The notes: a model not told the origin generated them from the sequence alone. A stretch of 55,254 nt of DNA from an uncultured Selenomonadales bacterium (GCA_900315925.1 ONAV01000007.1:1-55254); one strand, 5' to 3'. Counted from the first letter of the stretch, positions 41,768-51,713 are shown. Translations and numbers: made by a program.

Positions 41768-44302
41768 TTTACAATGCAACGACAGGATACACTTCACGTC
41801 GCTAATGGGATCCTCAACCATATCTGCTTTCAGTAAAAAGTCCTTTGTGTTTCCACCTGCCAGATTCATGGTAAATGTTGCTGAGAAGTCTTCTTTCTTC
41901 TTGATAGCATTCACACCAAGCCGGACGATCCTCTTCCTGTCCTTTTGGGCAATGCGCCGGATGAATTTGCCGGAATTCAGTTCCAGTTCCAGTTCCTCCC
42001 TGGATACCTGCATTTCCTGTTCCAGTCCCTGGGCCGCTACCCGGAACGAATAAATGCCATGGTTATATACCTGGAAAATGACGCATTCCGAAAGGAAACG
42101 GGAAAGCAGGTCCATATGCCGATTCAGGTTGGTCAGTTCCGTCACGTCCCGGGCTGAACCGTAAAAACGCATCCGTCCTTCCGCTTCATCCAGATAATAA
42201 AAGTGTATCCAGAAACGGGAATAGGTTCCGTCAACTCTGCCAAAACTCATGACGGCACTGGCCCCGTTCATCCTATCCAGCCGTGCCTTTTCCATCGTAC
42301 TGTACATCAGCTTCCGGTCAGCAAATGGCATGAACCGCTGGATCTTATCCAGCCGCTCACTGAAGTCGGGAACGTCCACCGCTTCCTGGAATTTATGATT
42401 GAAGCGGATGATATCTACATCCTCTTTATCCCAGGAATAGATGGCCGCCGGTCCCAGGATATTGTTCAGCATGGCATCGCTGTACACCGCGTCATTCAAA
42501 AACTCCCGGACACGGAACTCCTCATTGGCAATAAAGACAAAGCCATTGTCGTCAACGTTAAAGGGGTTGGAAATCAAATCCTCAAAATCAGCGATCGTTA
42601 AGGGTTTATAAAAATAGTAACCCTGAATATACTGGCAGCCCAGGCTCTGGAGATACTCCTTCTGCCCCTGGTTCTCGACGCCTTCCACAATGACCGGCAG
42701 TCGCATGGATTTCGCCATATAGACGATGGATTCCAGGATATGGATCCCCTTTTCAATGGTATCTTCATCCATATGCAGGAAATGCGCATCCATCTTCAGC
42801 ACGTCAATATTCAGTTCGAAAAGCATGTTCAGGGACGAATACCCGCTGCCGAAATCGTCCATCAGCACCATGAAACCGTTATTGCGGAGTTCCCGCACCA
42901 CAGCCTGCATTTTTTCCGGATCGTCCGCACAGGCGGATTCGGTTATTTCAACCTTCAATGCCTTTTTGGGAAGTTGGTACTTCTCTACAAGGAACTGAAT
43001 ATACTCGGGTACATTAAACGTAAAGATATCGACCGCGGACACATTCACCGAAACGGGAACCAGAGGCAGGCCCCGTGTTTCACAGCTCTTCAGCCAGCGG
43101 CACACTTCTTCCCAGATAAACTTATCCAGGTCCGGGATGAAACCGTATTTTTCCAGTACGGGAACGAACACAAGCGGAGAAATCATCGTACCGTCCGGTT
43201 TTACCCACCGGGCCAGCGCTTCAGCGCCCACAATACTGGCTGTTGAAGCCCGGCACTGGGGCTGCAGGTAGAAAATAATCTCGTTATTTTTCAGCGCAGA
43301 CTGGAAATCCGAAAGAATCTGGTAGTCAGACGCAATTTTAGTATACATGGAAGGGTCAAAGTACCGGATACGGTTTTTAAAATTCGTCTTGGCATTCCGC
43401 ATGGCTAGGCTCGCCTCATCGTAGAGGCGCATCACCGTATCCTCTTCCTTGGAATAGCTGACGCCGATGGCAGGGAGGAATCCCACGGACACCCCGTAGC
43501 GCATAATGGCCCGGTGAAGATTATCAAACAATTCTTCCACCTGTAAACTTCCGGCAGGCAGGAACATGGAAAAGTCGTCGTTTCCCAGATATCCCGCCAG
43601 ACCATTGGTTTCTTCGGCATCTTTACGAATGCCCGCCCCGATCCTGGCCAGCACCATATCCCCGGCCTCCCGGCCGTACCATTCGTTGAACATCTTGAAC
43701 TGTTCAATATCAAATACCACCATCATCCATTTCTGTTCAGGATAGGCTTTCAGCAGTTCTTCCACAGAATGGAAATAATCCTTTTCCCGTTTCAGTCCGG
43801 TAAGCGGATCTAACAGGAGCGCGCTTGTCTCACGGGCGACCAGGGTCCGGCCTTCTTCCCTGTCTTTGATGTTCTGAATGTCAAAGATGTAGCATCGGAT
43901 AATTCCCTTCGGCAGGCCGTGACGGGGTCCCGTAAGGAGAATGGAATCGACCCAGCGCCAGCCTTTTTTCATATCCGTGGCCCGGAAACAGAATTCAAAC
44001 GTATCCCGCAGTTCTTCTTTCGCCAGCCGCTGCAACAGCGTATCCGGATTCATTACGTCCGCATACGGTCCGGCATCGTCCGGATGGATCAGATGATCTA
44101 CGGCATACTGGTAAAACTCGCTGTATACGCCTTCTGTAACAGGCGCATAATATTTGTCAGCTACGTTATACACAAATCTATAGTGGTTTTCGTTTAAATC
44201 GATTTCTATCAGCTCATCATAAGAAGAGTGTTCCAGAAACTCCGATACAGAAACAGGCTTATTTCGGTTTTTGAAGAAGTCAAGCATGCCTTTCGACTGC
44301 AT
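41765..44302 (-). CDS. PAS-GGDEF(degenerate)-EAL-PAS protein, probable c-di-GMP phosphodiesterase
   Basis: 845 residues from the ATG at 44302 (AGGAGG site eight bases before); the frame opens three codons earlier. No membrane segment. N-terminal PAS-like region about 25-150, GGDEF domain about 165-315 whose signature is GNDDF (240-244), so cyclase activity is unlikely. EAL domain about 330-575 with EAL (361-363), VNVSAVD, EITES, DDFGSGYSS, LKMD and VEGVEN all intact. A second sensor region, probably PAS-like, covers about 590-845. Predicted cytoplasmic c-di-GMP hydrolase responding to an unknown signal. Confidence 0.9.
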   Translation of the reverse strand: MQSKGMLDFFKNRNKPVSVSEFLEHSSYDELIEIDLNENHYRFVYNVADKYYAPVTEGVYSEFYQYAVDHLIHPDDAGPYADVMNPDTLLQRLAKEELRDTFEFCFRATDMKKGWRWVDSILLTGPRHGLPKGIIRCYIFDIQNIKDREEGRTLVARETSALLLDPLTGLKREKDYFHSVEELLKAYPEQKWMMVVFDIEQFKMFNEWYGREAGDMVLARIGAGIRKDAEETNGLAGYLGNDDFSMFLPAGSLQVEELFDNLHRAIMRYGVSVGFLPAIGVSYSKEEDTVMRLYDEASLAMRNAKTNFKNRIRYFDPSMYTKIASDYQILSDFQSALKNNEIIFYLQPQCRASTASIVGAEALARWVKPDGTMISPLVFVPVLEKYGFIPDLDKFIWEEVCRWLKSCETRGLPLVPVSVNVSAVDIFTFNVPEYIQFLVEKYQLPKKALKVEITESACADDPEKMQAVVRELRNNGFMVLMDDFGSGYSSLNMLFELNIDVLKMDAHFLHMDEDTIEKGIHILESIVYMAKSMRLPVIVEGVENQGQKEYLQSLGCQYIQGYYFYKPLTIADFEDLISNPFNVDDNGFVFIANEEFRVREFLNDAVYSDAMLNNILGPAAIYSWDKEDVDIIRFNHKFQEAVDVPDFSERLDKIQRFMPFADRKLMYSTMEKARLDRMNGASAVMSFGRVDGTYSRFWIHFYYLDEAEGRMRFYGSARDVTELTNLNRHMDLLSRFLSECVIFQVYNHGIYSFRVAAQGLEQEMQVSREELELELNSGKFIRRIAQKDRKRIVRLGVNAIKKKEDFSATFTMNLAGGNTKDFLLKADMVEDPISDVKCILSLHCK

Positions 44303-44498
44303 CCGGAACACCTCCTTTCCTGAACGTTACACTGATATTTTTATCTTAAAATCCAAATCTGACAGATATAGATACGATACATGGTTTTAATGATTCCCTG
44401 TCTTAATAGTTTATTATACTTTATAATGATAATTCTGGCAAGCTGTTTTATCTACATGGGTACCATCCATACTTTCTTCGCTGAACAGCATGAATCAA

Positions 44499-44522
44499 AA
44501 ACTGCAATTATGGCTGCAGTTT
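44499..44522 (-). terminator. Second (distal) terminator behind the uracil permease gene
   Basis: Minus strand AAACTGCA, loop, TGCAGTTT followed by more T. Works in tandem with 44536-44565. The remaining 44303-44498 is the upstream region of the PAS-GGDEF-EAL gene. Confidence 0.6.
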
Positions 44523-44535
44523 CCAGTAAAACACA

Positions 44536-44565
44536 AAAATCCGCCGAACCCGAAGACCCGGCGGA
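44536..44565 (-). terminator. First terminator behind the uracil permease gene
   Basis: Minus strand TCCGCCG / CGGCGGA with an internal GGGTCTTCGGGTT loop, then five T. Confidence 0.8.
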
Positions 44566-44596
44566 TGATTCTGCAACAGGATGACACTGTGGCTGT

Positions 44597-45844
44597 TTAT
44601 TCTTCCATCAGGCCCAGGTGCTCAAACAGATGGAACAGCAGGCTTAACAGGATCGCTACCAGCGTGGCCAGCACCATTCCCTGTACCGTGATGGTACCAA
44701 AGGTCAGCTTGGCCCCGGAAAGGCCCACGATCATAACCACTGCCGTCATGGTCAGGTTGCGGGATTTGCTGTAGTCTACCTTCTGTTCAACCAGGAGACG
44801 GAATCCGGACGCGGCAATAACACCGAACAGCAGCATGCAGACGCCGCCCATAACCGGCCCCGGGATACCGTGGATCAGTTGGCTTAACTTGCCGATAAAG
44901 GATAACAGGATGGCAAACACCGCCGCGCCTCCGATGACCCAGACGCTGTAGACTTTGGTGATCGCCATGACGCCGATATTTTCACCGTAGGTCGTATTCG
45001 GCGTCGCACCGAACAGGCCGGACAAAATGTTGGAGCAGCCGTCCGCAAACAGGGAACGGTCCAGACCGGGTTCCTTCATCAGGTCGCGGCCTACGATATT
45101 ACCGGTAACCATCAGGTGCCCGATGTGTTCGGTCAGAACCACCAGCGCCGCCGGGGCAATAATCGCAATGGCGTCCAGATTAAAGGTCGGTGTGGAAAAC
45201 TGCGGAACGGCGAACCATGGCGCATTGATCACAGGCGTCATGTCCACCATACCCAGGAAAAAGGCAAGTACATAGCCGCAGACAACCCCGAACAGGATCG
45301 GGATGATGGCCATAAAGCCTTTGAATGCAACGGATCCGATGACGGTGACCAGCAAGGTGAATACGGAAACCATCACATTGTTCATTTCAATTTTATCCCC
45401 TACCAGCCCGGCCATGGAAGCCGCGGTCGGCGCCAGCTCAAGGCCGATGATGGAAACAATGGCCCCCATCGCGGCCGGAGGGAAAATGAAGTCGATCCAT
45501 TTTGTTCCCATCATCTTAACAATAAATGAGAACAGGACGAACAACAGACCGAATACGATGAAACCGGACTGGGCATCCGAATAGGGATGGGTCGCCATGA
45601 TCAGAAGCACAGGAGAAATGAAGGCAAAGCTGGAACCCAGATACGAGGGAATCTTGCCTTTCGTAAGAAAGATATAAAGCAATGTGCCAACGCCATTCAT
45701 GAACAGGCAGGTGTTGGGGTTTAACTTAAACAGGAACGGCACCAGTACCGTGGCTCCGAACATGGCAAACAAATGCTGCAGGCTCAGCGGAATATTCATC
45801 AACAGCGGTACGCGTTCTTCAACCTGGATAACTTTATGAGACAT
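44597..45844 (-). CDS. uraA: Uracil permease (NCS2 family)
   Basis: 415 residues with about 14 hydrophobic segments. Close to UraA/PyrP: QHLFAMFGATVLVPFLF near the N-terminus, the GSSFAFISP half-helix, VLTEHIGH with the substrate-binding Glu, and ATPNTTYGENIGVMA with the second Glu region. Imports uracil with protons. No visible PyrR-type attenuator upstream. The damaged carB in the window would make salvage through this carrier more important. Confidence 0.93.
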   Translation of the reverse strand: MSHKVIQVEERVPLLMNIPLSLQHLFAMFGATVLVPFLFKLNPNTCLFMNGVGTLLYIFLTKGKIPSYLGSSFAFISPVLLIMATHPYSDAQSGFIVFGLLFVLFSFIVKMMGTKWIDFIFPPAAMGAIVSIIGLELAPTAASMAGLVGDKIEMNNVMVSVFTLLVTVIGSVAFKGFMAIIPILFGVVCGYVLAFFLGMVDMTPVINAPWFAVPQFSTPTFNLDAIAIIAPAALVVLTEHIGHLMVTGNIVGRDLMKEPGLDRSLFADGCSNILSGLFGATPNTTYGENIGVMAITKVYSVWVIGGAAVFAILLSFIGKLSQLIHGIPGPVMGGVCMLLFGVIAASGFRLLVEQKVDYSKSRNLTMTAVVMIVGLSGAKLTFGTITVQGMVLATLVAILLSLLFHLFEHLGLMEE

Positions 45845-45866
45845 GATTTTTCCTCCTGTTTCTTTT

Positions 45867-45902
45867 CATAAAAAACGGCTGCCTTTTTATAGACAGCCGT
45901 TT
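45867..45902 (-). terminator. Terminator of sepF
   Basis: Minus strand AAACGGCTG, loop, CAGCCGTTT continuing into TTT, between sepF and uraA. Confidence 0.8.
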
Positions 45903-45912
45903 CAGTTTCAAT

Positions 45913-46269
45913 TCATCTTCCCAGCCAGGAAGTTTTCCTGGCAACCTGTTTTTCAACCTCTACCCGGGCAGGCGCATACATCATGATGGTATCGCTGACC
46001 TTGGAAATGCTGGCATTTACAATGTAGCTGACGCCGCACATATAATCAAAGATCCGGTTGCGGGTCTCTTTATCCACTTCCGTAAAATTCACCATGACCG
46101 CGCAGCCTTCAATCAGCTTATCCGCGTAGGAAACAGCGTCTTCATAGGTATGAGGGGTGCGCACCAGAATGTCCAATTCGCCCGGCCGTACAACATACGG
46201 ACCCGTATAGATATCTATCGGTTCTTCATTGCTGAACAGTTTCATTGCAGAATTCTTAAAATCCATCAT
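45913..46269 (-). CDS. sepF: Cell-division protein SepF
   Basis: 118 residues from the ATG at 46269 (GGAGG site); the frame opens 33 codons earlier. SepF polymers bind FtsZ and the membrane at the division septum in Firmicutes. The conserved core is present (VRPGELDILVRTPHTYEDA, GCAVMVNFTEVDKETRNRIFDYMCG). Shorter than Bacillus SepF: the N-terminal membrane-binding helix and linker are brief (MMDFKNSAMKLFSNEE). Own promoter and terminator. Confidence 0.92.
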   Translation of the reverse strand: MMDFKNSAMKLFSNEEPIDIYTGPYVVRPGELDILVRTPHTYEDAVSYADKLIEGCAVMVNFTEVDKETRNRIFDYMCGVSYIVNASISKVSDTIMMYAPARVEVEKQVARKTSWLGR

Positions 46270-46316
46270 GCATGAGCCTCCATCCGGTTTGAGTAAAAGA
46301 CAAAACTCCTCTTTAC

Positions 46317-46344
46317 ATTGTAGCAGATTTACAAAAAAACACAA
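46317..46344 (-). promoter_or_regulatory. Likely sepF promoter
   Basis: Minus strand TTGTGT (46339-46344), 16-base spacer, TACAAT (46317-46322), about 50 bases before the start. Confidence 0.5.
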
Positions 46345-46461
46345 CTGTTTTTCTTTAAAAAATGCCAAAAAAGCAAGATTTTTTCATATTTCCTGTCTGA
46401 AATGCCGAAAATTTAGGAATGAAAGGATGCTTTTTTACCAAAATAGGAACGCTGAGCCGCT

Positions 46462-48297
46462 TTATTTTTCAGCAGCCGCTGCATTTTTTGCCCGTCCGCG
46501 CATACGACCCCGCTCTACACGGTCCAAAACCCGTTTGCGCATACGGATGCTTTTCGGCGTCACTTCTACCAGTTCGTCGTCATTGATATGCTCCAGCGCC
46601 TGTTCCAGCGAGAAGAAAATGGGAGGAATCAGGCGGATGGCGTCGTCGCTGCCGGAAGCGCGCATGTTGGACACGTGTTTCTTCTTGCAGGGATTGACGT
46701 CCATATCATCTTCGCGGGAGTTTTCGCCGATGACTTCTCCCTGATAAACATTCTGACCCGGTACAATATACATGATGCCCCGTTCCTGGCAGTTCCCGAT
46801 ACCGTACGCACAGGTCTCGCCGTTTTCAAAAGCCACCAGACTGCCCCGGGTGCGTCCGGGAATGGGTCCTTTGTAATAATCATACCCGGCATACACATGG
46901 TTCATGACGCCGTTGCCTTTGGTATCGGTAAGGAACTGGTTACGGAACCCGATGAGCCCTCTGGCGGGAATCTTAAACTCCAGCCGCATGTAGCCGGCCA
47001 TTTCATGCATGTTTACCAGCTCGGCCTTGCGGGTTCCCAGGTCTTCCATGACAACGCCCATGAAATCCTGCGGCACATCAATGGTCAGCGCTTCCATGGG
47101 TTCCATGGTATGTCCGTCTTTATCTTTGCGCAGGATGACCTTCGGCTTGCCAACCTGCATTTCAAAGCCTTCCCGGCGCATCGTCTCAATCAAAATGGAC
47201 AGATGCAGTTCGCCGCGGCCTTTTACGATAAATGTGTCGGTGTTCTCTGTTTCCTCCACGCGCATGGCCACGTTGGTCTGAATCTCTTTCATCAGACGAT
47301 CCCGCAGATGGCGGCTGGTTACATACTCGCCCTCTTTGCCGGCAAAGGGACTGTCATTCACTAAAAACTCCATGGAAAGGGTCGGTTCGTCAATTTTAAT
47401 ACCGGCCAGCGCTTCCGGCTGTTCCGGATCTGCAATGGTATCGCCGATCTCCACATTGCTCAGACCGATCAGCGCTACAATGTCACCGGCCTTAACTTCT
47501 GCCGTCTCTACACGTTTCAGTCCCTGATAGGTATACAGGCGTCCGATCTTTTCAATGGAAACCTTATCCTCATGCATCAGTGCGATCTGCTGCCCGTTCT
47601 TAATCGTGCCCCGGACGACACGGCCTACCACGATACGACCTACATAGGAGTCATAGTCCAGTGTGTTGGCCAGCATCTGCAAGGGCTGGTCCGGTTCCAC
47701 ATCCGGCGCCGGAATCGTGTCCAGAATCACCTGGAACAGCGGTTCCAGATTATCGCTGGCGTCTTCCATGGATAATTTGGCAAAGCCGGAACGGGCTGAA
47801 GCGTAGACAACCGGGAATTCCAGCTGCTCATCGTCGGCATCCAGTTCAATAAACAGGTCCAGCACTTCATCAACGACTTCCGTAGCACGCTGGTCCGGAC
47901 GGTCGATTTTATTGATAACCACAATCGGTTTCAGATGTTTTTCCAGCGCCTTGCGCAGCACATACTTTGTCTGAGGCATAGGACCTTCGTAGGCGTCAAC
48001 CAGCAGCAGCACGCCGTCCACCATGGTGAGCACCCGTTCTACTTCTCCGCCAAAGTCTGCATGGCCCGGCGTATCCAGAATATTGATTTTCGTTCCGTTA
48101 TGCATAACGGAAGTATTTTTAGACAAAATTGTAATACCGCGTTCCCTCTCCAGGTCATTGGAGTCCATCACGCGTTCCGCAACCTTTTCGTTTGCGCGGA
48201 AAATGTGGCTCTGCTTCAGCATCGCATCTACTAACGTCGTTTTACCATGATCGACGTGGGCGATGATGGCAATGTTCCGGATATCGTTTCTGATCAT
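46462..48297 (-). CDS. typA: Ribosome-associated GTPase TypA/BipA
   Basis: 611 residues, normal length. G-domain motifs: AHVDHGKTT (13-21), [12 protein letters not shown], plus switch I with ERERGITI. Elongation-factor-like domains II, III and V follow, and the BipA-specific C-terminal domain ([36 protein letters not shown]). Assists 50S assembly and stress adaptation. An AGAGG site precedes the ATG. The gene has a near-consensus promoter and a ~190-base leader with a hairpin and a small open frame. Confidence 0.96.
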   Translation of the reverse strand: MIRNDIRNIAIIAHVDHGKTTLVDAMLKQSHIFRANEKVAERVMDSNDLERERGITILSKNTSVMHNGTKINILDTPGHADFGGEVERVLTMVDGVLLLVDAYEGPMPQTKYVLRKALEKHLKPIVVINKIDRPDQRATEVVDEVLDLFIELDADDEQLEFPVVYASARSGFAKLSMEDASDNLEPLFQVILDTIPAPDVEPDQPLQMLANTLDYDSYVGRIVVGRVVRGTIKNGQQIALMHEDKVSIEKIGRLYTYQGLKRVETAEVKAGDIVALIGLSNVEIGDTIADPEQPEALAGIKIDEPTLSMEFLVNDSPFAGKEGEYVTSRHLRDRLMKEIQTNVAMRVEETENTDTFIVKGRGELHLSILIETMRREGFEMQVGKPKVILRKDKDGHTMEPMEALTIDVPQDFMGVVMEDLGTRKAELVNMHEMAGYMRLEFKIPARGLIGFRNQFLTDTKGNGVMNHVYAGYDYYKGPIPGRTRGSLVAFENGETCAYGIGNCQERGIMYIVPGQNVYQGEVIGENSREDDMDVNPCKKKHVSNMRASGSDDAIRLIPPIFFSLEQALEHINDDELVEVTPKSIRMRKRVLDRVERGRMRGRAKNAAAAEK

Positions 48298-48312
48298 TCT
48301 TCCGTGTCCTCT

Positions 48313-48426
48313 CTAAATTAAAATAAACCCAATCGCACGCACAATACACATCACGCTGAACTGATCGCCCGCGTTCTGCCGCACACCGTCTGTACATAAA
48401 ATGCAGCTAATGTCCGCGCCCTGCAT
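48313..48426 (-). CDS. Possible 37-codon leader peptide in the typA leader
   Basis: ATG at 48426 to TAG at 48313, ending 15 bases before typA. The product is Cys-rich for its size (ISCILCTDG, VMCIVRAIG) and hydrophobic at its end. A GGGG run lies seven bases before the ATG. Its position inside the leader suggests translational coupling; it could equally be a chance frame. Confidence 0.35.
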   Translation of the reverse strand: MQGADISCILCTDGVRQNAGDQFSVMCIVRAIGFILI

Positions 48427-48456
48427 GCTTACCCCGGGATTTTGCAACAAAAGAAT

Positions 48457-48480
48457 GAGGATGCTTATAAGAGCATCCTC
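48457..48480 (-). terminator. Hairpin early in the typA leader, possible attenuator
   Basis: GAGGATGCT / AGCATCCTC with a six-base loop, followed on the minus strand by ATTCTTTTGTT. It lies some 10 bases after the predicted transcription start, so it is either a typA attenuator or the terminator of the upstream TRAP operon. Confidence 0.5.
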
Positions 48481-48495
48481 GTCTATGACTTTACT

Positions 48496-48524
48496 ATTAT
48501 ATTCGTTTTGTTTTTCACTGTCAA
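48496..48524 (-). promoter_or_regulatory. Consensus sigma-70 promoter of typA
   Basis: Minus strand TTGACA (48519-48524), 17-base spacer, TATAAT (48496-48501): a perfect consensus. The start would be near 48489, giving a 5' leader of about 190 bases. Confidence 0.75.
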
Positions 48525-48594
48525 CCGAAAACCTTTGAATTCATCTTCACCAGACCGGAATTACCATTCCCATCCCGTCTTCTTTCACGACGCC

Positions 48595-49872
48595 CTATTT
48601 CACCACACTGGGAAGCCAGGTTGCCAGTCCGGGGACGAAGCAGAGGATGAGCATTTCAATGCCCATAACAACTGCATAAGGAATGACGCCCTTTACGATC
48701 TGGGTCATCTTGCTGTCGGGACTGACGCCCTGCAGCACAAACAGGTTCATGCCGACAGGCGGCGTAATCAGCGCCATTTCCATGTTAATCTGCAGGATCA
48801 CGTTGAACCAGATGGGGTCAAAGCCCAGCTGCAGAATGATGGGATACAGGATGGGAACCGTAATAAAGATGATGGAAACGGTTTCCAGGATGCAGCCCAA
48901 AAACAGCAGCAGGCAGTTGATCATGATGAAGAAGATCCAACGGCTGAACTGCATTTCCGTAACCATCAGGGTCAGGGCCTGGGGCACCTGCAGGATCGTC
49001 AGTACGAAACCGAACAGGGTGGCGCCGATCATGATGCAGAAGATCATGGAAGAGGTCTTTACCGTACCCAGCAGGATATTCGGCAAATGCTTCAGGCTCA
49101 GGGTCTTGTAAATGCAGAACGTAATAAAAAGGGAATACACCGTTCCCACAGCCGCCGCTTCCGTCGGCGTGAACGCGCCGGTATAGATGCCGCCCACGAC
49201 AATGACCGGCAGCATCAGGCCCCAGATGGAGCTTTTCAGCGCATCCATCCGTTCCGCCCAGGACGCTTTCGGTTCCAGCGGCAGGTTACGGGATTTGTAA
49301 ACCACCACGCCAATGAAGAAAATCGTCAGCATAAAGCCGGGAACTACACCGGACATGAACAGCTGGCCGATAGACTCTCCGGTGATGGCCCCGTAGAGGA
49401 TCATGGGGATGGAAGGCGGGATCAGGATGCCCAGGGTACCGCCGGCCGCCACTGCGCCCAGTACCACGGTCCGTTCATAATTCCGTTTCAGCATTTCCGG
49501 AATGGCAATGGCGCCGATGGTAACCGCACAGGCCGCGGATGAGCCTGTGATAGCGGCAAAAATACCGCAGGCCACGATGGTCGCCGCTCCTAAACCGCCG
49601 GGCAGATGCCGCAGCCATTTGTTGCCCAGTTCGAACAGATCGTTTCCCACTTTGCCTTCCAGCAGGATTTGGCTCATCAGGACGTACAACGGCACAGCAC
49701 AGAGTACAAAATCATCCAGAGATTTATAAGCCAGCAGCGGGATCTGGTTCAGGGTGCCGTCCCCTCCCATGAAGAGAAGCATTCCTACCAGACCGCCCGT
49801 TCCCAGGGCAAAGCCTACCGGCAGACCGGTGGCCAGAAGTACCAGCAGCATCACGGTGAACAAAATAATCAT
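48595..49872 (-). CDS. TRAP transporter large permease (DctM)
   Basis: 425 residues, about 12 membrane segments. DctM-type sequence: TGLPVGFALG at the N-terminus, SAACAVTIGAIAIPEMLKRNY, GTLGILIPPSIPMILYG and ITPPVGMNLFVLQG. It forms the sodium-coupled channel of a TRAP transporter with DctQ and DctP. Overlaps dctQ by four bases (ATGA). Last gene of the operon controlled by the T-box at 51714-51945. Confidence 0.94.
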   Translation of the reverse strand: MIILFTVMLLVLLATGLPVGFALGTGGLVGMLLFMGGDGTLNQIPLLAYKSLDDFVLCAVPLYVLMSQILLEGKVGNDLFELGNKWLRHLPGGLGAATIVACGIFAAITGSSAACAVTIGAIAIPEMLKRNYERTVVLGAVAAGGTLGILIPPSIPMILYGAITGESIGQLFMSGVVPGFMLTIFFIGVVVYKSRNLPLEPKASWAERMDALKSSIWGLMLPVIVVGGIYTGAFTPTEAAAVGTVYSLFITFCIYKTLSLKHLPNILLGTVKTSSMIFCIMIGATLFGFVLTILQVPQALTLMVTEMQFSRWIFFIMINCLLLFLGCILETVSIIFITVPILYPIILQLGFDPIWFNVILQINMEMALITPPVGMNLFVLQGVSPDSKMTQIVKGVIPYAVVMGIEMLILCFVPGLATWLPSVVK

Positions 49873-50411
49873 TTTGCCACCTCCCCTGCCGCCGCAGCCG
49901 GATCATAGTCCGGGTCGCCCAGTTTCACCAGGTTTTCCAGGAACGTCCGGATAAAATGCAGGAACATGAGGCCAAACCCGATGGGCAGCGAAGACTGCGG
50001 GATCCACAACGGGGTACGCAGCGTGGTAGGCGCGATCATACCATGTTCCAGCGACATGGCTACCATACCGATGGCGTAAATCGTTACGACGCCGCAGAAA
50101 ACCATACCAATGAACGAAGTGAGCACGCTCAATATTTCATTGGTCCGCTTGCTTAAATGGGACAGCAGGATATCCACTTTTATGTGCTTATTGGCCACAA
50201 ACGTTACCGCCATGCCCAAAAAGCCCGCAATGGTCACACAGTAGGTGGAGATTTCCACTACCCACTCCGTGGGACTGTTGAACATACCCCTCATAATCAC
50301 TTCATAAACTACAGAAAAGGCGGGAATGAACAGCAGCAGTCCGGCAATAATGCCCACCACCCGGGTCAGTCCCATTAAGAATTTCCTGTAAACTGCTAAA
50401 AAACTTTTCAC
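49869..50411 (-). CDS. TRAP transporter small permease (DctQ)
   Basis: 180 residues with four membrane segments, the usual DctQ layout (MRGMFNSPTEWVVEISTYCV... and FLGMAVTFVANKHIKVD, here seen as separate motifs). C-terminal tail DPDYDPAAAAGEVAK is soluble. Bridges DctM and the substrate-loaded DctP. Overlaps dctM. Confidence 0.92.
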   Translation of the reverse strand: MKSFLAVYRKFLMGLTRVVGIIAGLLLFIPAFSVVYEVIMRGMFNSPTEWVVEISTYCVTIAGFLGMAVTFVANKHIKVDILLSHLSKRTNEILSVLTSFIGMVFCGVVTIYAIGMVAMSLEHGMIAPTTLRTPLWIPQSSLPIGFGLMFLHFIRTFLENLVKLGDPDYDPAAAAGEVAK

Positions 50412-50450
50412 GACAGTCTCCCGTTTGTTTTATCATATTTGTATTGCGAT

Positions 50451-50482
50451 ACCGCCGGCTGTACACCATTACAACCGGCGGT
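50451..50482 (-). promoter_or_regulatory. Intercistronic hairpin between dctP and dctQ
   Basis: ACCGCCGG / CCGGCGGT, eight perfect pairs, no T-run. Typical of an element that protects the binding-protein mRNA or reduces read-through into the permease genes. Confidence 0.55.
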
Positions 50483-50565
50483 AAAAGTCAGCCTGTATAA
50501 ACTATGGAATGTTTCCCCGTCTTCCATTCAGACAGAGGCAGTCTTTTTACACTGTCAGACTACCG

Positions 50566-51597
50566 TTATTTCGTGCACATTTCCAGAATCTTTTTGCCCT
50601 GTTCGCCGGCATGTTTGGTAAAGATATCCCATACCGGTTTGGTGGCCTCCTGCCAGGCTTTGATTTCGTTTTCAGGCACTACATAAATTTCCATGCCTTT
50701 TGCTTTTAGGTCTTCCAGACCCTTCAGGTCTTCTGCCTTGGCATTCTTGCGCAGGATATCCCGGACTTCTTTGGCAGCTTCCATGAAAGCTTTCTGCTGT
50801 GTTTCGTTCATTTTGGCAAAGGATTTGTCGTTCATAGCTACGACGAATTCCGGAGATGCATGGTTGGTAACCGTCAGGAATTTGGTCACTTCATACATCT
50901 TGCGGTCGCGCATGGCCGGAGCGCCGGAGGACTGTCCGTCAATGGTACCGCGCTGTAAAGCCATATATACTTCGCCGGCGCCCATGGTTACCGGGGAAGC
51001 GCCTAACGCTTTAATGGTTTCAGAAGCCAGTTCGCTGTAGCCGCGGATCTTCAGGCCTTTGAAATCTTCCGGTTTTTTGATGGGTTTCTTGTTATTGGCA
51101 TACTGTACGAAACCGTAGTCAGCCCAGTAAACAACCTTCACGTGTTTTTTGGCCATTTCCTCTTCCAGAATTTTGCCCATGCCGCCGTCGATGGCGCTGT
51201 CAACTTTTTCATAGCCCGGGAATACGAAAGGAACGTCAAACACTTCCATGGCCGGAATGATGGTTGCCCAACGGCCTACCGTGTTCAGGCCCATATCCAC
51301 GCCGCCGGTCATGATGGCGTCGTTCATGGTCTTATCATTGTACAGCTGGCCGGCCGGGAAAGAGGTAATGACGACCTCGCCCTTTGTTTTATCTTTTACC
51401 TTGGCAATAAAGGTTTCCACACCTTTCGCTACCGGATGGTTAGCCGGCAACGCATAGGCTAATTTATATTCAACCTTTTTGCCTGCCGCCGGAGCCGCTG
51501 GCTTTTTATCTCCGCCGCCTCCGCAGCCTGCCATACAGATCGTTGCCAATGCCAATGAAGCTACTGCCGCCGCTTTAAACCATTTTACAGATTTCAT
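50566..51597 (-). CDS. TRAP transporter solute-binding lipoprotein (DctP family)
   Basis: 343 residues from the ATG at 51597 (GGAGGAG site). Signal peptide with lipobox ICMAGC (Cys25), so lipid-anchored in the cytoplasmic membrane. DctP fold: AYALPANHPVAKGVE, a central KPEDFKGLKIRGYSE motif with the Arg that usually grips a carboxylate, and GEVYMALQRGTIDGQ. Hence an organic or amino acid ligand is likely. First gene of the operon; its mRNA leader is a T-box. Confidence 0.93.
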   Translation of the reverse strand: MKSVKWFKAAAVASLALATICMAGCGGGGDKKPAAPAAGKKVEYKLAYALPANHPVAKGVETFIAKVKDKTKGEVVITSFPAGQLYNDKTMNDAIMTGGVDMGLNTVGRWATIIPAMEVFDVPFVFPGYEKVDSAIDGGMGKILEEEMAKKHVKVVYWADYGFVQYANNKKPIKKPEDFKGLKIRGYSELASETIKALGASPVTMGAGEVYMALQRGTIDGQSSGAPAMRDRKMYEVTKFLTVTNHASPEFVVAMNDKSFAKMNETQQKAFMEAAKEVRDILRKNAKAEDLKGLEDLKAKGMEIYVVPENEIKAWQEATKPVWDIFTKHAGEQGKKILEMCTK

Positions 51598-51713
51598 ACT
51601 TTTCTCCTCCACTCCTCATTATTTAATATAAATAAAAAAATAAAGAAACACTGAGTAACAGGACCGCTGGACCCCTAATCAAAAAACAACGAGACCGCAA
51701 ACGCTGCCAAAAT

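Noticed and set aside
48442-49542. Plus-strand open frame of 366 codons, rich in His/Gln/Asp
   Set aside because: Antisense to dctM, with composition typical of a shadow frame; no ribosome site.
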